DNA of 25,329 nucleotides. It comes from Chara braunii. Taxonomy: Eukaryota > Streptophyta > Charophyceae > Charales > Characeae. The translations under genes and the position numbers were made by a program. This document shows, one piece after another, positions 17,611 through 25,329 of the stretch. Position 1 is the first letter of the stretch. The number at the start of each line of letters is the position of its first letter. The stretch lies in NCBI GenBank assembly GCA_003427395.1, contig BFEA01000307.1, positions 720,799-746,127 of the forward strand. The letters run 5' to 3'. Below the pieces are notes generated by a model. It ran no database searches, was not told the DNA's origin, and saw only the letters and a program-made list of their open reading frames with translations.

Positions 17611-17969
17611 GTGTCTTGCTTCGGCAACGTGTCAGCCTCCCCTTCGATTCGGTTGTGAAGCATACAACTTTTGGTAGAATTGGGCGGCGTAGTCCACTAT
17701 GGTATATGCATTGGTCGCTTTTGGACGGGAGCGGTCAAAGGGGTGGCGGAGAGAAGGTACAGATACCTACCTTGCTCTTGCTTTGGCCTTTCGAAAGAAT
17801 GTCTTTGCCATCGTCCCATCTGTGTCTTGTTTTCTTATTCGGGCTTGGATGCGTCACGCTTCGGCCTGAGCGTCAAGATATAGGCCGTATCGTCCAGGGG
17901 ATCAGATTGCAGTTTATTGTCTCAATTCTCTAATTCCTTTAGCAGTTTGTCCAGTATAGCCTTGCGTTC
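17611..17969 (-). pseudogene. LINE copy C: degraded linker between EN and RT
   Basis: The minus strand contains MAKTFFRKAKARARY (about 17815-17770), which matches TKTFFRKAKARNRQ at the RT entry of copy B. Around it the frame is broken and only fragments are readable. The conserved basic KTFFRKAKAR motif is a good anchor for aligning the copies. It sits where plant LINEs have the short block before the RT fingers. Confidence 0.55.
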
Positions 17970-19103
17970 TCACGCATGTAAGATAGATAATTTTTTAATT
18001 TTATCTCTCAATTGTGTCACACCATCGTTGAACCATTCTACTTTTGACACCGCTCTCTCTTGTGTGGATGTCCGGTATTCCCAGAATTCTTGGACCAGGG
18101 TTTTGAGGGCGGGGAGTTTGAGTAAGCAGGCATTGAATTTGTAGAAACTCGGCCTTTTCTCTATTTGGGGTGAAAATGACAGTCCCATCGCTATGCCCCT
18201 GTGATCAAAAGATTTGTAGGCACTAAATGGCATAATGTTCGTCACTGTTAGGGCCCCTATTAGTTCTTCAGAGATGAGGAAAATATCAATTCTAGAGTTT
18301 GATCTTCCCGCTACTCCCTTATATTTGACACAGGTGTATGCACGTTTGGATGGGTGCAGAATTCTATAGGCATCTTTCAACTGCAAGGTGGCCATGAACT
18401 GTTATAGCATATCTATGTCCGGGGTCCGCCGTTCGTGTGGTTGTTCTTGGCTTTGGCCATCAGCAGAAGACCTTCTATCCAACAGCGGATCAGGGGTTAT
18501 GTTAAAGTCGTCTGCCATAATAAGAGGCAAATATGTTGATAGTTCTTGGGATAGCCGATGGAGGAAGTGCACTCTGTCTCATGGGTCATTCGGGCCATAT
18601 ATACTGACAATGCCTATTTCTTCATCCCCCAGTGTTGCGCGCAGTAGTACCCAGCGCCCTTCTTGCTGATCACAGACATGATCTATGGGAGTCAGCCTGG
18701 ACGATGAGGGGAGCGATATTGCCACTCCTGTAGATGCCCCGGACATGGCAGGTGCTAAGAAGGTTGTGTATGGCCACGCCCATTTTTCTTTGGCTCTATG
18801 CGCAGGAGAGTGTGTTAAGTGGGTCTCCTGCACACATATCGCATCCGGCCATACTCCCGTCCGTTCCGTCTTTAGCATCTTCCAGATCGCATCTTTTTTT
18901 TCCGTCGATGCCTGTGCCAGCCCATTCAAATTTATTGCTCTGATGTCCCGGTCTACATTAGCTATCTTCCTTGCCCACTCCGGGAGTTGTCTGTCCAGGG
19001 GTGGAACGTATGGTTGCTGGGGGGGGGACGGGGGGGGGACCGGGGGGGGGGGNGGGGGGGGCGGTGTAGGAGGAGGGTGGTATATCACACATTCCATATC
19101 CAA
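17970..19103 (-). pseudogene. LINE copy C: endonuclease domain and ORF2 start
   Basis: The frame 19103-17970 stays the same throughout, broken only by a TGA at 18579-18581 and a TAA just before 18395. It starts MDMECVIYH, comparable with MDWVEVVYG at the ORF2 start of copy D, so I take 19103 as the start. A polyproline stretch made by the G runs at 19019-19066 follows, then DIRAINLNGLA (first EN strand), ICVQETHL (catalytic Glu), GRWVLLRATLGDEEIGIVSI, the GDFN motif changed to DDFN (18501-18512), HPSKRAYTCV, NSRIDIFLISEE and KSFDHRGIAMGL. The linker motif VEWFNDGV comes last. This is the AP-endonuclease fold of L1-like LINEs, nearly whole, with two stops and an altered Gly. Confidence 0.85.
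19019..19066. repeat. G-run cluster with one undetermined base
   Basis: On plus, several runs of 7-12 G separated by one or two bases, including an N at 19053. On the sense (minus) strand this is poly-C, coding a proline string near the ORF2 start of copy C; copy D lacks it at the same position. The N and run lengths make the frame across this stretch unreliable. The plus strand has the spacing expected of a G-quadruplex. Confidence 0.85.
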
Positions 19104-19152
19104 ATTTTATTTTATATTACTTATCGCACAGGATGTGCAGCTATGATCCCCT

Positions 19153-19989
19153 CTATTCTGAAGCTATACTTGCCTCTTCCTCTTCCGAGTCTGCGCAATC
19201 ATCCGATTGGTTGTGCTGTTGTTTGTTATTGTCCCTGTCCTCATCTGTGAGCAGGTCTATTACGTGGGCTGCAACCGGTGATAGTTCTGATACTGTAGTA
19301 GGTCCTGCCTTAGAAGGGTCGAGCGGATCCGGTGGTATCCTATGTATAATGGAGGGTAGTACCTGAACCAGCTGCCCCCCTTGGTTACTGAAACGGAGGG
19401 TGGCCCTAATGTGCCTCGCTAGCCCCTCTGGCCAGAAGTGGTTGTCATTTGTGCACCTTTGTTTTCCTTCCTTTTCAGTCCCGACTGTCATGACCTCTGA
19501 TGAGGATGCGCTACCCGCCATCCTGTGATTCAGCTCCCCCAATAGTGTAGTCACAATTAGGATAATTGCTTTGGTCACTTGTCCCCAGTTGATCTCGTCA
19601 ATCGTCCTATATTGGTTGACTGTTTGCTTAATCCTTTGTTTTGCCTGGATCTTCCTCCGGATGTGTTCCCATTGCAGCGGAGGGATAAATTCAGTGAGTG
19701 ACCTGCCTGTTGGCGCAAGGGAGTTCTGCATTATCCAGTCTGTGAGGAGTTTAAGGCGTGTACGCACATGTTTTTCATGGATCAGCGGCATACTCTTATC
19801 TCTTTCAGTGACCTTTTCGTCTGTGGGGGCCAAGTCCATTTCCAAGTCCAGCACAAGATGTACACCCTCTGCGATCTGGTACTGCTGTGTCACTTGCACC
19901 TCTTGTCCCATGTCATGGTCCAGTTGCGGGTGAATAATACCTTGGGGGGGGTACGGGCTAGCCGTCGGAACCACCACCACTATTTGCAA
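19153..19989 (-). pseudogene. LINE copy C: ORF ending 49 nt before ORF2 (probable ORF1 C-terminus)
   Basis: A 278-residue open stretch with no internal stop. The same frame continues upstream to the D junction with two TAG stops (20215-20217 and about 20120), so the start at 19989 (M-Q-I-V-V-V-V) is probably not the real one. Readable parts are VHLVLDLEMDLAP, KLLTDWIMQNSLAPTGRSL, WEHIRRKIQAKQRIKQTV, RTIDEINWGQVTKAIILIV and a Glu/Ser/Asp-rich end. Residues 70-155 resemble, by eye, residues 183-270 of the copy D frame ending at 22013, which is also followed by ORF2 after about 60 nt. I recognise no named family. The likely role is the C-terminal part of ORF1, an RNA-binding partner of ORF2. Confidence 0.5.
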
Positions 19990-20545
19990 GGTTCCTTGGA
20001 GGGTTGGGCCATTGTGATGGGAGTGCTTGTGGGCTGCATACTCATACTGGGGGATGGGGTGCCCTGATGGAAAGGGGGGGGGTCGGCCAAAATAACCCTT
20101 TGTGTGAGTTTGCTAGAATTGTGCATCCAACATCATCTGTTGTCTGTCCTGCGTTGCTGATTGGTCCAGAGCCACGCTGTGTTTTTGCGTATCGTATTGG
20201 GCCTCGACCAACTGCTACATGAGTTCGTGTTGCCTAAACTTTTCCCGTCGGTCTTGCATATCCTGTACATGTTGCGTGGCGAGGAGGCGAAACAGGGCTT
20301 GCTGCTCATTTGTGAGGGCTGCATGTTGGGGAGCATACACATGGCCTATATCTTCTTTTTCCATGTCAGTCATAGCCGCTTCTGAGGTGGACTCGCTGTC
20401 CGACTCCTGATCTGTCTCAGAGGATATGTCACGTATCGGTACATCCATCTGCGGGTGACGCATACGGCGGGTTCTACCCTGTGCTATTGCCTCTTGCAGC
20501 TCAGCTTCCGCTTGTTCCTCTTCTTTTAGTTGACGATCGTGGTAC
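19990..20545 (-). pseudogene. Acidic, Gln-rich reading frame upstream of copy C's 278-residue ORF
   Basis: Same frame as 19989-19153, interrupted only by two TAG codons. The minus strand encodes EEEQAEAELQEAIAQGRTRR, an acidic Ser-rich stretch (SSETDQESDSESTSEAAMTD), a helical Gln-rich stretch (NEQQALFRLLATQHVQDM) and a Pro/His/Tyr-rich stretch (GYFGRPPPFPSGHPIPQYEY). No zinc knuckle or catalytic motif is seen. On the right it runs without a frame break into the EN-RT linker of copy D; since RT should follow that linker, I place the junction between the two copies near 20545. It could be the 5' part of copy C's ORF1 or unrelated inserted sequence. Confidence 0.45.
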
Positions 20546-20901
20546 TGTAAGTCTGATCTATCAACGTGCAAGGTGAAAAGGTCTTTGTAGAAGTCATATG
20601 TTATCTTGGTGCAACGAGCCGTGGACACGGTCGGATCCGATTCCATGGTTTGTGGTTCGTAGAGCGCCTGGATCGTTGTCCTTTTGAAACATGGCTTACC
20701 TAGGCTGAAGAAGTGAGCGTTCATCACTCCTTCAGTCGAGAGTCTAGATAGTCTTGTTCTTATCTGGGCTCCCTGCCATCGATACTGTGCATGCTTTAAG
20801 AGCTGAGATTTTAAGTATAGTATTTGAGTTTGTAATTCAGCGGTGGTTGGTTCCTGCCCTTGCGAAAATTGTTTCTGTTCGGCGTCCATGAGATTTTGCA
20901 T
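20546..20901 (-). pseudogene. LINE copy D: EN-RT linker of ORF2
   Basis: The minus strand reads TAELQTQILYLKSQLLKHAQ, RWQGAQIRTRLSRLSTEGVM, AHFFSLGKPCFKRTTIQAL, and a stretch ending DFYKDLFTLHVD. This is the usual coiled, basic linker of LINE ORF2 followed by the block before RT (compare ALTCYQRLFTLES in copy B). The expected RT fingers (DEKTPGID-type motif) do not follow; an acidic sequence does. It is in the same frame as most of D's EN. Confidence 0.7.
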
Positions 20902-20916
20902 TATCGTGATTTCTTG

Positions 20917-21954
20917 CTAGCATCGCTGTGCAGCTATATATTTGGAATATTTGTTGCATTTTTTTGCCAAAAAAAACAATCCGTTGTTAAACCATGCAAT
21001 TTGAAAGTCTTGTTGGGAGCGGTGATCCTTCCAGAAGTTCCAAACCTGTTGTAGGTACTTCCGGAAGGATTTAGACTGGAGCAGGGAGGTGTTGAGTTTA
21101 TAGTAGCTTGCCCCTTGATCTGGTCGTTTCCGGAAGGTCCAGACTGCCATACACATCCTGTGGTCCAGGCCTGGGTGCAGGCTGGTCGGCAGTATTGCTG
21201 CCAAGGTGAGCCCCCCACCCAAGTCTTCAGACGCCGCGATTAGATCTATTCTTTGACAGTTTGTCGGGGTTATTGTTTCACAAACAAGTAAAGGCCTCTT
21301 CGGTCGGGTGGCTACGCTTAAAGGTGTCGAAAAGTGAGAGGGGGGCACACAAATTCCTTAGCATCCTCTCGTCCTCCTCTGCATTGTGTGCGGTAGTAGG
21401 AGGGGTTCTCCAACGGTCCAACCATCTGTCCAGTGCGGCATTGAAATCTCCTGCCAAGATTACCGGAATATCTGGGGTGGAGATCAATTCGATCTTTTCG
21501 AAAAAAAACCTTCTCTCTCGGGAAGTGTTAGGAGTGTAGATGGATACAATGCATACTATTTCTAACTCCAGCATACCCAACACTTTAACCCATCGTCCTT
21601 CCACCTTATCCTGTTCCCAGTTGAGTACTTCAAAGCGTGATTCGGGCGGAATCCATATAGCTGCCCCAACACTGCCCGGAGTAGTGGCAAAAACTTGGAA
21701 TCCTTGAATAGGCCAAACTTGCTTGTGCGCCCGTGGTGTTCCGGTGTGTCCATTAGGTGGGTTTCCTTGACGCAAATTATGTCCGGCCATATTCTTCCCC
21801 CCACCCCCCGCATTAGGTCCCACAACGCATTATGTTTTTCCGGGTTGCGGGATGTTAAATCGTTTACATTAATCGATCGGACATCGAGATCTGCGTGCTG
21901 AAGAGTGTGTTTCCATTTTTTGTTTTTACCATACACCACTTCCACCCAGTCCAT
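20917..21954 (-). pseudogene. LINE copy D: endonuclease domain and ORF2 start
   Basis: ORF2 probably starts with the ATG at 21954 (MDWVEVVYG), 58 nt after the stop of the upstream frame. The domain reads DVRSINVNDLTSRNPEKH, IWPDIICVKETHL (catalytic Glu), then after a frameshift near 21735 FQVFATTPGSVGAAIWIP, VEGRWVKVLGMLELEIVCIV, SIYTPN, VILAGDFNAALDRW (GDFN at 21440-21451) and LCAPLSLFDTFKRSHPTEEA. A second shift near 21300 restores the first frame: CQRIDLIAASEDLGGG and HPGLDHRMCMAVWTF. The linker motif IAWFNNG follows. All expected AP-endonuclease motifs are present, split over two frames. The part 21206-21361 is duplicated in inverted orientation at 24586-24741. Confidence 0.85.
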
Positions 21955-22012
21955 TATAGAATGTGTGTCCCCTAACCCCCTCCCACTATCTGATTTGTAG
22001 CGGTGACCATTC

Positions 22013-23494
22013 CTATGCTTCCTGGTCGACTCCCCTGTTAAGGATGTTCTTCCTCAGTATTGTGCATATACAGGTGAGTAGGTCGTCTGTCGAACAAATG
22101 TTACTGGGTTTAATTTTTAGTTGTTGGGTGTCTAGAAGCGAGCTGTGTGTGAGCCATTGCAGCCCTGGTTCCTTGTTGTCCTCAAATCTCACGTAGAGAT
22201 CTTTGTAGGCCATCTTCAGATTTTCCGATGACACGCTGATGGTGGTCATTGCCCCTGGATTGTAATGGTTTGTGATAAAGTCTGTGACCTCGTGGACTCG
22301 TCGTGCCCCCTCCCTTTTCATGTGCCAACCATGCAACGCCATCCCTCCGTAGGACGGGGCGTATGAGTCCTCTGAGTCAGCAGGTGACAGACGAAGTTCC
22401 CATTTTTCTGTCTTCCTCCTGATTGGAAGTACCAACACTTTGTCCCCTTCCGGTAGGCCTTTGTGGTACAGCCCCTTCTCGATGAGATGACGCATTTTTA
22501 ATCGTTTGGAAAGTCTTGTTTCCTCCGCTTTCCTTGCACCTTCATCCTCCCCTTGTTTAGTTTGTTCTATGTGCATGGCCGGTTGTGTACTGTCAGGGGG
22601 GAGAGGGGGGGGGTTGTATGTGTGGCCTGAATTGGTTGTGCCTTCGGGCAGGTCAGGTGTCATGTCTGCCTGATCAGAATTTGCTGATACTTCGGGCCGG
22701 TCAGGTGTCTTTAGTGTTTCGGGAGGCGGAAACTTTTGGTGTACTATGTTCCAGACTCTGTACAACACTAGTTGCCAATTCATGTTCAGGGATAGGCCTT
22801 GCCCCAGGGCAAGTTTTAGACCGGGGCTCTCGTCCAGTAGGGAAAACAATTGTACATAGGCCTCCTCATCCTAATATGTCTCTGATTGGCCTGTATACAA
22901 TGTCTGGAGATGGCTAATTAGCCATTCCGCCAGGCTCCTTAGCTTGGTCTCGACATCCTCCTCCCCTTGTGACCCTCAAGCCTCGGGTGTGCTGTCCATC
23001 ATTTCCTCATCTGGGGGAGCCCCCGGTGATTCCCAATCCATGGGTTGGGGTCTGAACACCTGAAAGAAAGGGTCTGTTGTGGAGGGTATTTCCCAAAGGG
23101 TCCATTTTGGGGGGTTGTTCTTGCGAGGTCTGAATCCCTTGGGAAGAGTCCGCTGTTGCTGCCTCCCCTGAGGCGTGCTGCCTAGTCTCCCGGTGCGTAA
23201 TCCCTTGGTGCAGCTGATTCTCTTCCCTTTCCTTTCCTTTTTCCTCTCCCTCTCCCCCCCCCCTTCCTTCTCCCCCCTTGTCCCTTGCCCTTTATTGTGC
23301 TTGTTTTTCCCCTCCCCTTCAATTGGCTCGTCTTGCCCCATTTCCCCTGACCGTTGCTCGGTTGATTGTTTGTCCCCATTTTCTAATGTGTTCGCTATGG
23401 CCTGGAATCTATTCTGTTTTTTTATTTGGGGCCGAGGATTGCCATAGCTCTCCCAGATCCGTTGGAGTGATGAAGTCCTGAGGCCTGGGTTCAA
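22013..23494 (-). pseudogene. LINE copy D: C-terminal part of ORF1 in one frame
   Basis: One reading frame spans this stretch with only two stops (TGA at 22976-22978 and a TAG near 22873). It begins with a basic/Gln-rich part (KGKRISCTKGLRTGRLGS, RQQQRTLPKGFRPRKNNPPK), passes VETKLRSLAEWLISHLQTLY and LNMNWQLVLYRVWNIVHQKF, a proline/Thr-rich linker, LSKRLKMRHLIEKGLYHKGL, ELRLSPADSEDSYAP, RRVHEVTDFITNHYNPGAM, LKMAYKDLYVRFEDNKEPGL and ICSTDDLLTCICTILRKNIL. It ends 58 nt before ORF2. The VTDFI.NHY to CICTIL part resembles the equivalent place in copy C. No named domain is recognised; an RNA-binding ORF1 C-terminus is my inference from position and the basic stretch. Confidence 0.55.
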
Positions 23495-23599
23495 TTCGGA
23501 ACTCAGTCCCCACTGCTTCGGACCTGGTCTTGTCTATGGGCCGGTATCTCAGTTTCCTTGGCGGGGGGTTTGACAGTCTTGTCCATATGTGCCTCCACC

Positions 23600-24508
23600 G
23601 GTTTGGGGGGGATCTATTGATCTGAAGGTTTGGTATTCTATTCCACGACTTCCCCTTTTTCCAATTCTCATCCCCTCAACCCAGCTCCCTTTCGTGGTTC
23701 ATCCACGTATACCCATCCTTCGTGTCCTGCGTCGACCGTTCTCCACCAGGTGTCTTTGAAAGGGTCACGTAGCAGGCGCCCTGTGGATCTAATCTTTTGG
23801 CCAGGTGGTGGGGGCAGTCAGATTTTTTCGGGAGGCGGCCGTATGTCTGGCATTTAAAACACCAGGGTCTCGTTTTATGTGTCGTATGGATTCTGAAGTC
23901 TCTCCCTCCTACTCAGAAGAGGATCACGTCGTCGATGGTAAAGATGTGATCTTTCGGTAGATTTAGGGCTACCATGAGGTAATCATCTCTTGGGGCCACG
24001 TGGGGTGAGAAAGGGTCGATGAAATCAACAATTTCGTATTTTTGGGCTAGTTCTTGCTCAAAGGCCCCTTGGATTTCAATGGGCACGCGACGGAATTCCA
24101 CCCAATAATGGTCTGACATTAATTGGTCCCTTTTTTCCTCTGGTCTTTGTTGTTTCGGGGGGACTAAGGGAAAATCCGGACCTCCGAACACCCGCAGGGT
24201 ATGCTCCGCCATGTGTCCATGATTCTCTTATCTGAATCAAACATGCAAATTACCGTGACTACCGTTGATGAGATGGGCTGGATTAGGAAGAAGTGTCGTG
24301 CGCCCTCTTCAGATCCTTTGAGGGTTGTGAGTCGTTTCTTGATCCATCCTACCTTATCGTTGGTAGACTTGTAGGTGGCGGCGTCATAGAAGACCCATGT
24401 ACTCGCGTGACGAGTGTATATTGCATCCCTTTCTTTGATCACATCACCTGGAAGGACTTTTACCCTTGTTTTTTTCCCCCTTGGCTGATTATCTTATCTT
24501 CTGGATTA
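23600..24508 (-). pseudogene. LINE copy D: ORF1 globular part and degenerate zinc knuckle
   Basis: The minus strand reads RDAIYTRHASTWVFYDAATY, KVGWIKKRLTTLKGSEEGAR, TVVTVICMFDSDKRIMDTWR, then after a frameshift near 24190 FGGPDFPLVPPKQQ, SDHYWVEFRRVPIEIQGAFE, KYEIVDFIDPFSPHVAPRDD and YLMVALNLPKDHIFTIDDVI. After a stop at 23913 the same frame reaches RPWCFKCQTYGRLPKKSDC: Cys codons at 23861, 23852 and 23816, with Arg where copy P has the zinc-binding His. The order (globular domain, then knuckle) resembles DUF4283 plus zf-CCHC ORF1 proteins of plant LINEs. Homology with copy P's ORF1 is clear around YWVEF/FWVDM and the knuckle. The knuckle is probably non-functional. Confidence 0.65.
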
Positions 24509-24740
24509 GCTAAGAATTTTGCCAGGAAGAAAGTTGATGTTGTGGTCAGGGGAAGAAGTGAGAGGGGGGCACACAAATTCCTTAGCTAAGGAATTTGTGT
24601 GCCCCCCTCTCACTTTTCGACACCTTTAGGCGTAGCCACCCGACCGAAGAGGCCTTTACTTGTTTGCGAAACAATAACCCCGACAAACTGTCAAAGAATA
24701 GATCTAATCGCGACATCTGAAGACTTGGGTGGGGGGCTCA
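24509..24740. repeat. Insert in copy D's ORF1 carrying an inverted EN copy
   Basis: About 232 bp flanked by the 11-bp direct repeat CTTCTGGATTA (24498-24508 and 24741-24751). A second repeat, TTACCCTTGTTTTTT, lies at 24460-24474 and 24749-24763. From left to right it holds 47 bp of unassigned sequence, one arm of a palindrome (24556-24585), and a segment starting at 24586 that is the reverse complement of 21206-21361 in copy D's own EN, with 4 differences in 156 bp, all transitions. Outside the insert both flanks read like ORF1 (a KKQG/NPE-type basic stretch on each side). Confidence 0.75.
24556..24615. repeat. Perfect 60-bp palindrome
   Basis: Two 30-bp arms (24556-24585 and 24586-24615) are exact reverse complements with no spacer; the centre is CCTTAGCTAAGG. 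The right arm belongs to the inverted EN segment; the left arm is the same EN sequence in direct orientation. The symmetry breaks at 24555/24616 (G against T). It could extrude as a cruciform, and it is also the kind of junction produced by fold-back template switching or by an assembly error. Confidence 0.95.
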
Positions 24741-24749
24741 CTTCTGGAT

Positions 24750-25069
24750 TACCCTTGTTTTTTACCGAGGTTTCCTTCCCTCTCTCCATCTCTTCTAACT
24801 GACGAGGTTTGACCTGTGTACATTTTCTTGAGCTTGTCAGCCCAGGTAGACCCCTGAGATTGACTGTTTTTGACTTCTTTCCTTTTCTGCAAGTCTTTCA
24901 TTTCCTTCAACAGTTCTGCCGGGGAGGGGGGGGGGTTGTGAGGGGCGTTGTAAACCTTCCGTGTGATTTGTGGGAGGGGGTTGGGAGAAGGATGCTTCTG
25001 CTATGGTCACCTCCTCCACCCTCCCCTCCTCGCATCGAGGCCGCCAATCCGACGAGTGGTGACCCGTGA
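24750..25069 (-). pseudogene. LINE copy D: probable N-terminal part of ORF1
   Basis: The minus strand reads, in changing frames, a Glu/Pro-rich start (EEVTIAEASFSQPPPTNH), a proline stretch caused by the C-rich tract at 24918-24935, then AELLKEMKDLQKRKEVKN and STWADKLKKMYTGQTSSVRR. Charged, proline-rich N-termini are common in LINE ORF1 proteins, and the piece leads into the ORF1 globular part once the insert is skipped. No motif fixes the start codon. An ATG at 25019 is possible but its frame ends at 24837. Confidence 0.4.
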
Positions 25070-25329
25070 TACCCTAATACTAGATTGTCCGTGGCTGCCC
25101 TTTTCCCTTCCTAGCCTCGTTTTTTAAGCTCGCCATGCCTATTTATTGAAGAGGTGTGGCGAGTCTGTGCTCAATGATCAGTCTCACGCGTGGTTTAAAG
25201 ACGACCGCTGCCCTTATGAAAGAGTGTGTTGGCTAATACATACTCGTCTGGGTTTGATGTATTCCTAGTTTCCGGAGATCGTGCCTCCCGTATTCTTTTG
25301 ATGGCTTGGGGATCGGAGGGGGCGGGGGG
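25070..25329. other. Unassigned sequence beyond copy D
   Basis: No coding sequence or repeat is recognised. It could be the 5' UTR of copy D or flanking DNA. It ends in a G-rich stretch (GGAGGGGGCGGGGGG) at the window edge. Confidence 0.5.

Larger units (their letters stand above)
14461..20545 (-). mobile_element. LINE copy C: most complete copy in the window
   Basis: A minus-strand LINE with, from right to left, the end of an upstream ORF (about 20545-19153), ORF2 starting near 19103 with EN, linker, RT, thumb, zf-RVT-like motif, C-terminal segment and proline-rich tail, running into the gap at 14460. The 5' boundary is placed at about 20545 because copy D's EN-RT linker stops making sense there; it could be off by tens of bases. 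The copy carries stops, frameshifts, a GDFN to DDFN change in EN and FADD to FAND in RT, so it is inactive. Confidence 0.8.
20546..25069 (-). mobile_element. LINE copy D: ORF1, EN and linker; RT half missing
   Basis: A minus-strand LINE of a lineage more diverged from B and C (its EN and linker align with theirs but with few identities). From right to left: an N-terminal proline-rich/basic piece, a foreign or rearranged insert (24509-24740), an ORF1 globular part, a zinc knuckle, a basic stretch, the ORF1 C-terminal frame ending at 22013, ORF2 starting near 21954 with EN, and the EN-RT linker. Sequence ceases to be RT-like at about 20545, where copy C begins. The RT half is not found elsewhere in the window. 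Confidence 0.75.

Noticed and set aside
19153-20901. Possible stop-codon readthrough or reassignment, because long frames are broken only by TAG
   Set aside because: Other copies are broken by TGA and TAA as well as by frameshifts, so ordinary decay explains the stops.
19153-22849. The two stretches just upstream of ORF2 in C and D are both exactly 278 residues long
   Set aside because: The similar parts are offset (70-155 against 183-270), and the D stretch has no ATG at its apparent start, so the equal length is a coincidence.
24460-24763. Terminal repeats of a DNA transposon around the palindrome
   Set aside because: The palindrome arm is endonuclease sequence of copy D, there is no transposase, and the arms abut at the centre rather than flanking an element.
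1-25329. CRISPR arrays, tRNA or rRNA genes, prokaryotic operons
   Set aside because: No regularly spaced repeats with unique spacers, no recognisable RNA genes, and the content is eukaryotic LINE sequence.

Overview
This is eukaryotic repeat DNA. I see no bacterial gene organisation, no RNA gene and no intact host gene. Almost all recognisable coding content comes from decayed non-LTR retrotransposons (LINEs) of the L1-like, AP-endonuclease type. The shared architecture is an ORF1 with a CCHC-type zinc knuckle, then an ORF2 with endonuclease (EN), a linker, reverse transcriptase (RT, catalytic FADD), a zf-RVT-like Cys/His motif, a further conserved C-terminal segment and a proline-rich tail. 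ORF1 resembles the DUF4283-plus-knuckle ORF1 of green-plant LINEs. Together with the zf-RVT-like motif, this suggests a streptophyte (alga such as Chara, bryophyte or land plant). That placement is inference and low in confidence.

Layout. 1-2682: no recognisable gene; a poly(A) run, a T-rich tract, a ~197-200-bp tandem duplication and small exact duplications. 2683-3480 (minus): copy A, the C-terminal end of an ORF2, abutted by a separate 3'-UTR fragment with an A-rich tail (3483-3633). 3883-4400: a (GT)n microsatellite and degenerate tandem 3'-UTR repeats. 4209-8757 (minus): copy B, ORF2 from mid-EN to a poly(A) tail. 8758-13771 (plus): copy P, ORF1 then RT to 3' UTR with the EN region missing, head-to-head with B. 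13772-14460: assembly gap, probably starting in P's A-tail. 14461-~20545 (minus): copy C, almost complete from the end of ORF1 to the proline tail. ~20546-~25069 (minus): copy D, ORF1 plus EN and linker, cut off before the RT by C. 25070-25329: nothing recognised.

Every copy carries stops and frameshifts, so none should be autonomous. In copy C the catalytic FADD has become FAND. The more unusual points are: (1) an inverted, 97%-identical 156-bp copy of D's own EN inside D's ORF1, joined through a perfect 60-bp palindrome; (2) an ORF ending about 50-60 nt before the ORF2 start in both C and D, with possible shared similarity; (3) a knuckle spaced C-x2-C-x4-H/R-x6-C; (4) ORF1 and RT in one frame without EN in copy P, with an in-frame repeat 107 codons apart; (5) a conserved C-terminal segment and proline-rich tail downstream of the zf-RVT-like motif. 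I found no evidence for a new defence, RNA or regulatory system.
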